A DNA stretch of 64,000 bases, taken from Trachythela sp. YZ-2020. Lineage: Eukaryota; Cnidaria; Anthozoa; Malacalcyonacea; Clavulariidae. How positions within the stretch are numbered: the first letter of the stretch is position 1; every line of letters starts with the position of its first letter. Of this stretch, positions 59,701-64,000 are shown piece after piece. Under the pieces are notes generated by a model. It was not told the origin of the DNA, did no database searches, and was given only the letters and a program-made list of their open reading frames with translations. The position numbers and the translations under genes are program-made. The stretch covers positions 186,001-250,000 of the forward strand of contig JADLSH010000218.1 of the NCBI GenBank assembly GCA_016169945.1, given 5' to 3'.

Positions 59701-59862
59701 TAGGGTTCACTTAGGTTTAAAATCAAGCTCATTTAATGCCTATAGATTGTATGACATAATCCATAGAAACTTCAATATATATCCCAAACAACTAATAGAA
59801 ATTTTACCTGGACTAAGTGTTATCTCTGCATTTGTCTTTGCTGATGTTGGATTTTCTGCCAT
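45594..59862 (-). CDS. isoaspartyl peptidase/L-asparaginase-like protein (ASRGL1 family), 6 exons
   Basis: Ntn-hydrolase of the plant-type asparaginase/isoaspartyl dipeptidase family, which hydrolyses L-asparagine and isoaspartyl dipeptides after self-cleavage. Exons: 59862-59808, 55513-55368, 53655-53502, 52752-52432, 52176-52004, 45788-45594. All introns are GT-AG and phases agree at every junction; the product is about 347 residues, normal for the family. Family blocks: [96 protein letters not shown] and a C-terminal [14 protein letters not shown]. The nucleophile block is normally (G/D)-T-V-G. Here it is [11 protein letters not shown], so residue 207 is Ser instead of Thr and the Gly is also Ser. 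The usual HGGAG is QGGAY. The start at 59862 is the only ATG in frame, but a strong acceptor lies 2 nt upstream, so more exons may exist. The last intron holds the Penelope-like cluster. Confidence 0.9.
45815..46560 (-). mobile_element. Penelope-like element fragment 1 (RT + GIY-YIG), minus
   Basis: From 46522 the minus strand encodes the RT core [32 protein letters not shown] (catalytic Y-x-D-D) and FEQFDLKIT. After a deletion near 46190 it continues into degenerate GIY-YIG endonuclease sequence down to about 45830 (FEIYLE..., GRIKKMQFM). It starts only about 30 bp from the terminal exon of the host gene. Confidence 0.75.
46570..47400 (+). mobile_element. Penelope-like element fragment 2 (linker + GIY-YIG), plus
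   Basis: Head-to-head with fragment 1. 46790-47038 encodes [20 protein letters not shown] and the Cys-rich linker [15 protein letters not shown], then [15 protein letters not shown]. The GIY-YIG part continues to about 47340 with frameshifts. Confidence 0.75.
47500..47523 (+). repeat. (TA)n microsatellite
   Basis: Uninterrupted TA run; a second one at 47680-47706. Both border hammerhead-containing Penelope terminal sequence. Confidence 0.85.
47629..47672 (+). ncRNA. minimal type I hammerhead ribozyme (Penelope-associated)
   Basis: All core parts are present in 44 nt. Stem I is CTGCA (47629-47633) with TGCAG (47668-47672). The first core box is CTGACGA. Stem II is GCCGT/ACGGC with a TGA loop, followed by GAAA. 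A 2-bp stem III CA/TG closes a TGCA loop, then TC at the predicted cleavage site (47666-47667). This is the layout of the self-cleaving hammerheads reported in Penelope-like retroelements. Confidence 0.9.
47760..48955 (-). mobile_element. Penelope-like element fragment 3 (RT thumb + GIY-YIG), minus
   Basis: 48742-48488 encodes [20 protein letters not shown]; 48389-48015 encodes the linker [20 protein letters not shown], the GIY-YIG block [20 protein letters not shown] and [15 protein letters not shown]. The 3' side has TTTTGAGGTAAGCGAAAATC (about 47765-47750), also found after fragment 4. The RT end is cut near 48955, where it meets fragment 4 head-to-head. Confidence 0.8.
48956..50430 (+). 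mobile_element. Penelope-like element fragment 4, the longest copy, plus
   Basis: Starts inside the RT at [20 protein letters not shown] (motif A Asp), then after frame breaks [32 protein letters not shown] (catalytic YRDD), the thumb, the Cys-rich linker [21 protein letters not shown] ([18 protein letters not shown]) and the C terminus ending [17 protein letters not shown]. The RT N terminus is missing (5' truncation). Frameshifts lie near 49090-49170 and 49600-49720; the second joins frames 49161-49733 and 49567-50418. Confidence 0.88.
49567..50418 (+). pseudogene. Penelope-like ORF: thumb, Cys linker and GIY-YIG endonuclease
   Basis: The largest uninterrupted PLE frame (283 codons). GIY-YIG nuclease core: [20 protein letters not shown] (YIG with the following catalytic Arg), [27 protein letters not shown]...CLLNKRAEI (Glu and Asn blocks). 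The upstream CCHH-type linker (C-x-C...CPLQKQC) is diagnostic of endonuclease-bearing PLEs. In an intact element this enzyme nicks target DNA for retrotransposition. Here the matching RT frame is broken. Confidence 0.85.
50651..50926. repeat. long inverted repeat around a hammerhead (Penelope terminal palindrome)
   Basis: GTCTGGATGCGCATGTGTC... (about 50646-50755) is repeated in inverse at about 50822-50926 (...GACACATGCGCATCCAGAC), including GTATGGTGTATAAATAC and GTCACTCGCATCTAGACTGC / GCAGTCTAGATGCGAGTG. The same arm in direct orientation lies at 47524-47628 next to the first hammerhead. Confidence 0.88.
50773..50816 (-). ncRNA. second minimal hammerhead ribozyme
   Basis: Identical over all 44 nt to the 47629-47672 ribozyme but on the minus strand: stem I CTGCA/TGCAG, CTGACGA, stem II GCCGT/ACGGC, GAAA, and the short stem III before the TC cleavage site. 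It lies in the spacer of the palindrome. Confidence 0.9.
51325..51395 (+). ncRNA. hammerhead-like motif, third copy type
   Basis: CTGATGA (51346-51352), a short stem TCGC/GCGA, GAAA (51366-51369), stem III CTCG/CGAG with an AGTAAC loop, then TA as a possible cleavage dinucleotide. AAACAGT upstream pairs with ACTGTTT downstream, but the helix next to the core is not continuous. It is plausibly a diverged or inactive hammerhead. Confidence 0.45.
51651..51780 (+). repeat. Penelope-like terminal sequence (second copy)
   Basis: Carries GTCCAGACGAAGGGACTTCG, TCGAAATGACGAAG, TATTTTTCAGGTAGTTTT and TATACTCTACCTACACTGGC, the same order as the minus strand of 1-155. Confidence 0.55.
52004..52176 (-). 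CDS. asparaginase-like gene, exon 5
   Basis: Acceptor TTTTATAAG, donor CTCAG-GTATAT. Encodes [20 protein letters not shown] and [20 protein letters not shown], carrying the substrate-binding GRVGD and T-x-G-H-G-E blocks. Confidence 0.95.
52432..52752 (-). CDS. asparaginase-like gene, exon 4 with altered nucleophile
   Basis: Acceptor AATTTCTAG, donor ACAG-GTAAAA. Encodes [20 protein letters not shown] through [20 protein letters not shown] and AISTG. The codon for residue 207, at the autocleavage position, is TCA (Ser). Confidence 0.92.
53502..53655 (-). CDS. asparaginase-like gene, exon 3
   Basis: Acceptor AAATAG, donor ACAG-GTATTG. Encodes [20 protein letters not shown] and [20 protein letters not shown], the most conserved part of the alpha subunit. 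Confidence 0.93.
55368..55513 (-). CDS. asparaginase-like gene, exon 2
   Basis: Acceptor CTTTTTAAG, donor AAA-GTAAGT. Encodes an acidic/basic linker [20 protein letters not shown] and the first helix ([13 protein letters not shown]). Confidence 0.9.
55520..55990. other. intron sequence, nothing recognised
   Basis: Part of the 4.3-kb first intron of the asparaginase-like gene; no domain or repeat that I can name. Confidence 0.4.
55998..56574. mobile_element. MITE-like element with about 40-bp TIRs
   Basis: AGAGCCCGTCTTATGCGCGG then TCAACGGAGCGCGACGAGG at the left is mirrored at 56528-56574 (reverse complement AGAGCCCATTTTACGCGCGG then TCAACGGAGCGCGAGGAGG). About 575 bp with no transposase. 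The short frame 55903-56160 runs across its end and is not a gene. Target duplication not determined. Confidence 0.65.
56580..59430. other. intron/intergenic sequence without recognised gene
   Basis: TGGATCCTATAATTATTAAA plus TATTAAT is directly repeated at 58823 and 58918. The block 58730-58795 is a copy of the dispersed repeat at 13311. No coding signal. Confidence 0.4.
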
Positions 59863-59864
59863 GT
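59808..59864 (-). CDS. asparaginase-like gene, first identified exon (copy 1)
   Basis: A 57-nt segment between acceptor TTCTTCTTATATTACAG and donor CCAG-GTAAAA. It reads (AC)ATG GCA GAA..., [18 protein letters not shown] plus one base. It begins two bases into a codon and ends after one, so it is a symmetric phase-1 exon. Either the ATG is the true start behind a 5' UTR intron (or trans-spliced leader), or translation starts further upstream. Confidence 0.75.
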
Positions 59865-60059
59865 CTGTAATATAAGAAGAAACGGCATCATAACGTACCA
59901 CTGGGTCACTGGGTTCACTACTGTATATGACGGATATAGTGGATCAAATAGATATTATGAAGTCACACGTCAAAGATTTAAGACCAACGCCTTAGCGCAA
60001 TAAAACTAGACGTATGTATGATATTAACAAACTGTGATATGCAGTTATATAATATATAT

Positions 60060-60530
60060 ACTACTTAATAACCGAGTGAGAGGTCTGTACTGGAAAAATA
60101 TCAGACCGCGGTCTTGACAGTACGGACCGACCGATAGCGAGGTCCGTACATATGGCATAAAGCTGCTGCGTATAAAAACTATAAACGAACACGAGTTGTC
60201 GAGTTGTACCATGTAATCAGGCAGTCTGCAGACTTCAAATTTCTGATGAATTTTATTTGTCGAAGTAATAATAAACAAAGAATACCTACAACGACAACTT
60301 TTCAATAATATATACACTATAATATATCAACTTAGCTTTCTTTAGCTTTCTTTAGCTTTCTTTAGCTTTCTTTAGCTTTCTTTTCTTTTGGAATTCTATT
60401 TTTTCAAGGCGCGAAAAAATTATGAAAGTGAGACTGTTATCAAGACAACAGTCTATTACTTGCAAAATTATTGAATGGCAGCGAACCAATCAGCGCACGC
60501 CATTTCGGCACAGGAGACCCGTGCCATATA
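60060..60530. mobile_element. insertion unique to duplication copy A
   Basis: Not present at the matching point of copy B. Contains GGTCTGTACTGG and GACCGCGGTC, then TACGGACCGACCGATAGCGAG and GGTCCGTAC at the left. The right part has CAATCAGCGCACGCCATTTC. It looks like a non-autonomous DNA element; its ends were not resolved. Confidence 0.45.
60331..60382 (+). repeat. 10-bp minisatellite (TTTAGCTTTC)n
   Basis: Five tandem units of TTTAGCTTTC within the insertion described at 60060-60530. Confidence 0.9.
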
Positions 60531-60989
60531 ATAAATATAAATACTTTACTTCTTGTGATTACTTCAATAGTTCGACACTTTCACTAGATCTTCTTATGTT
60601 TCGAGACGACGACAGTTTGAAGAATATGAAGGGGAATGTTTGGATTTAGAATGTTTTAATTGGACCAATCACCCCCTATTGTTTGTTTTATTTTTTCCCC
60701 TTCCAAAATATGCATTCATTATCAAATTATATTTTCTCTAATAATTTGTACATTATCTACTATGTTTTACGTATACCGAGTTTGTAAAGGGATAATTTTG
60801 CTTCATGATAAATGATAAATTTGGGTGCAATTAGCAGTTATAGCTAAGCTGTTTACCGCGCTGCTGGTCAAGCCTACATGCTACTGGCTACATACTCTGA
60901 TTTAATATGCTTGAAAACTCATAGAAGTACATTAAAGTTGTGTTTGGTTCTTTCCAGCGCTTCCATGGTTTCTCCCGTGTACTTTGTCT

Positions 60990-61470
60990 TTAATAATAAT
61001 AATAATAATAATAATCTGTTTAATTAACCGCTTTGCCGTATAACTGAATTGCACGGTATTCATAGGAAAATACCCTAATTAAATTACCTAAACTATATAC
61101 ATAATTATATGCATCAAGAGTATTTATATTGTAATGAAATTTTAGTCAACCTATCCATGTTCGTAAAAGGCATAATAACTGTTCTGTCCTTAAATAAATT
61201 TTATGTTCATAAACTGCAGAACAAGTATTGACAATACGATCTAAGAGATTGTGACTGATATCTTGAACAGACCTTAATCTACTAATAAATTATTGCTAAG
61301 ATTATTTCTACCACTTTCAAGAGTTTCCAAACCAGAGTATGACAAAGCAGTTCGATAGGATAATAAAGGGAAAATAATCCAAAGCGCTCGTTTCTGGATA
61401 GATACAATTAAGTCAGATAGGTTAGCCGTCAGATTCGACCTTTCCTGCCACATCAAATATTAAACTTTCT
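60990..61470 (-). mobile_element. LINE 3' fragment with (ATT)n tail
   Basis: 61456-61274 on minus encodes LSDLIVSIQKRALWIIFPLL and SYSGLETLESGRNNLSNNLL, the post-RT segment of CR1/jockey-group LINEs (I-Q-K-R-A-L-x-I-I...L-S-Y...L-x-T-L). About 260 nt of 3' sequence follow, ending at an ATT/AAT repeat at 60990-61014. Confidence 0.68.
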
Positions 61471-61479
61471 ACCTTAGCT

Positions 61480-63030
61480 TCGTGATCAGACATTGGTCGT
61501 ATAGTGGCAGCCATGCAGGGGTGCCCTAGAGTAAGATTTCGACTTAGTCTTTTAAGCTGCCTCCTTCGCTATTTAACTCTCAGGTACAAGGAAAGGTGAT
61601 TGGTATCCTTACCATGACTGACCTTAACCAGGTGATTTTATCTCTGATCTTTTTGTTTTTATTGCTTTACCTAGTGTCACGAGTTCTATTTTAACCGGGA
61701 ATGACAAAATTTTACCACATTTTACCTTTCGCTTTAGAGTTGGAGAATGGTCAACCCTCAAACACGCCCTAGCTGGCGATGTCTCTGCATGAATTTATTC
61801 CAAGTACATATTAGAATCTTTTAGAACTGACTAAATGCCTGTTATCTATTTTATACTAAATACCTCATTCAGCCGGTCGCCGTTTTACTTTTAACTCGGG
61901 TTTTGCAGTGCACCCACAACATGAAATTCATTTCTAACACCCTTAGACTTTAACTAAAATAAAACTAGACCCTTCGGTCTTGTCTTAATCTAAAGTTTAA
62001 TCGATCTGTTGACTATTATCTGACCCTAAGTCTAAACCTATTATAAACCCAATAGTATTATATAATGTTATTTCAGTTGTGATATCGCAAATCCGAATCC
62101 GAGCTCGCAAATCCGAATCAAGAAGATTTCAACAAAACTTAATTGCAGCTGTGTGTTAAAGGGAAGCAATATCAGTAGTGTGACCTATATATGTACCACA
62201 TAGAATAGAAATAGCCGTATATCTGAATGTCTTAAAGTTTCAATAAACATGTATAAATTTCTTATCAATAAAGTTTTACTTTCCAGTAAACTAGAAAAGC
62301 GAAAGAGTTTAATTACAGTATATGCAAATATCTCATGCTGATATACTTGACATCAAATCATAAAAGCAAATATAATTAAATAAGTGGTTTTAGTGTAATG
62401 CAAAAATACGTACACATGAGGGGGTATGAAAGATATAAATCCAACTCTTAACGTTAATTGAACCGTGAGAAAATTGAGTCAAGCTAGACCGCGAAGCAAG
62501 AATGCGATAACAGTTAGTAAAGTTCTTAGAAATGTGCCTAGGCTTCCACATCTTCACTACCACCAGAAATTAGACGTTTGCTTGAGTTTTCCTGACAAAA
62601 GATTACTAATATAAGTATATATTATGATTATGTCTAGTGCTTCCAAGTGCTGCGGAACAGGCGTGGGCGTATGTGGTGGGAGGAGTGGGTTGACACCCCC
62701 CCCCCCCCAATAGTTTTTGGATTAAAGTTGGTCAAAATGGCAATCAAATCTTGGTCAAAGTAGAAAATAGTTTTTTATTATAAATTTTATTGATTTCTCA
62801 CTGTCATCTTACAAAATATCTTATTAGTAGCTGAAAACTGCCTTGAATTATGCTTTTCTGACATATCATACATACTTAGGTATTATTTCATGACTGTGCA
62901 CTTTAATTTACTGTGTATAAGTCACCCGTATCAGCATTAATTATCACTGCATGCGCATACTGTGAACTTATTCGGTTTTCCTGGAAGATTGATTGCAAAT
63001 TCACAGGAAATTGCCGAAATGGCTATGCTG
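61480..63030. other. no gene recognised; poly(C) tract
   Basis: A run of C at 62695-62708 in a context GTGGGAGGAGTGGGTTGACA like other dispersed repeats. GCAAATCCGAATC is repeated at 62087 and 62106. Confidence 0.45.
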
Positions 63031-64000
63031 AAAGTGAAACTCTTTTTTCAAAGTTTATACATGTTTTCCAACACTTTTCAAACCATTTTTGTGACAGAGT
63101 TATATTTCTATTATGCTTTATATAGTTCACAATACTGTAAATATATTCATAATACGCTGTTGTAAGTCCCGCAGAAAGTTTTGTCGCCATTTTGCAAGCA
63201 GCAACTGCGATTTCTTGAGGGATGCAAAAACGAAATAGCCTCTGGAAAGCGATATAACACTATTACACTAAATTAGGGTTTGGAGTTATGGTTAAGAATT
63301 CTGTGTAGGGTTTACTTAGGTTTAAAATGAAGCTTAGGTTTTGTTTGAAGTGTATAAAAAAATTAATTTTACGCCAAGAACGTATGAAATAAGCCATAGA
63401 AACTTTAAGATATATCCCAAAAACTAATAAAATTTTTACTTGGATTAATTGTTTTTTCTGCGCTTGTCTGTGGTGATGTTGGATTTTCTGCAATGTCTGT
63501 AATATAAGAAGAAACTGCATCATAACGTACCACTGGGTCACTGGGTTCACTATAGTTTATATGACGGATATAGTAGATCAAAGAGATATTATGAATTCAC
63601 ACATCAAAGATTTAAAACCAACGCCAACGGCTTAGCGCAATAAAACTAGACTAAAACACGTTGGGATTTATTCGACTTGTAAAACTACAGATATTGTTTT
63701 CCTATATGTAAATTGCGGAGATGTCACAAAACCACAATTCCACAATCTGGCCTTAGAACGTTGTGTTAAATTGAGATGTGGATCCGTCAATAACGAGTTA
63801 TTGATGTAAGTCAGTCATGATTAAGGCCTAAAATGTGTATGATATTAACAAACTGTCAGATGCAGTTATATAATTATATAGTATATATGTATATATAAAT
63901 ACCTAACTTCTTGTGAATACTTCAATAGTTCGACACTTTTACTGGATCGTCTTTGGTTTTGAAACGACGACAGTTTGAAGAATATGAAGGGGAATGTTTG
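63031..64000 (+). repeat. segmental duplication, copy B
   Basis: Counterpart of 59431-60640, offset about 3.6 kb. It carries about 180 bp (63650-63830) that copy A lacks, and reaches the window edge. Confidence 0.82.
63440..63496 (-). CDS. duplicated 57-nt exon of asparaginase-like gene (copy 2)
   Basis: Same acceptor (TATATTACAG), same length and same phases as 59808-59864, with a usable donor CCAA-GTAAAA. It encodes IAENPTSPQTSAEKTINP; the ATG of copy 1 is ATT here. It could be a coding exon upstream of copy 1 in the same transcript, since a symmetric exon keeps frame, or a relic. Confidence 0.5.

Larger units (their letters stand above)
59431..60640 (+). repeat. segmental duplication, copy A (with exon 1 of asparaginase gene)
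   Basis: Matches 63031-64000 at about 80% or more by eye. Shared anchors are TTTATACATGTTTTCCAA, the GCAACAACTG...TTTCTTGAG block, CATCATAACGTACCACTGGG, GACGACAGTTTGAAGAATAT. Relative to copy B it has an extra segment at about 60060-60530. Confidence 0.82.

Overview
This is an AT-rich, repeat-dense stretch of a metazoan nuclear genome, not a bacterial or viral one. It has GT-AG introns, microsatellites, and many families of animal transposable elements. The mixture (CR1/L2-group and R2-like LINEs, Penelope-like elements with hammerhead ribozymes, piggyBac, PIF/Harbinger and Crypton-type tyrosine recombinase) suggests a marine invertebrate. A cnidarian is my best guess, but nothing seen here fixes the species.

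The only multi-exon host gene I can follow nearly end to end is on the minus strand from about 59.86 kb down to 45.59 kb. It is an isoaspartyl peptidase/L-asparaginase (Ntn-hydrolase, ASRGL1-like) gene. Six exons join with consistent splice phases to a product of about 347 residues. The position of the autocatalytic Thr nucleophile reads as Ser. The first coding exon is a symmetric 57-nt exon that occurs a second time at 63.44-63.50 kb inside a diverged segmental duplication. The last intron (6.2 kb) is filled with head-to-head Penelope-like fragments and hammerhead ribozymes.

Layout: 0-2.9 kb no gene; 2.9-6.3 kb a nearly full-length CR1/L2-like LINE (minus) with a 2A-like motif and two frameshifts; 6.3-14.4 kb mostly unexplained sequence with candidate exons, a LINE 3' end and a 5S-like fragment; 14.4-16.1 kb a decayed unrecognised gene; 16.7-18.9 kb a piggyBac pseudogene; 19.1-20.3 kb a three-exon C2H2 zinc-finger gene model; 20.8-23.2 kb an R2-like LINE; 23.2-28.5 kb little; 28.5-29.2 kb LINE fragment with SGNH and endonuclease parts; 30.2-34.1 kb Crypton-like recombinase copies linked with terminal inverted repeats and large hairpins; 34.3-35.6 kb LINE fragment and a C76/herpesvirus-tegument-type protease-like domain; 36-45 kb a tandem/inverted repeat complex into which a 3.94-kb PIF/Harbinger element (transposase plus MADF gene) has inserted; 45.6-63.5 kb the asparaginase-like gene with its element-filled introns, a MITE and another LINE fragment.

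The most useful signals are the exact Harbinger insertion with its uninterrupted sister copy in the same window, two complete minimal hammerhead ribozymes, the Thr-to-Ser change and exon duplication in the asparaginase gene, and the association of a tyrosine-recombinase ORF with TIRs and foldback hairpins.
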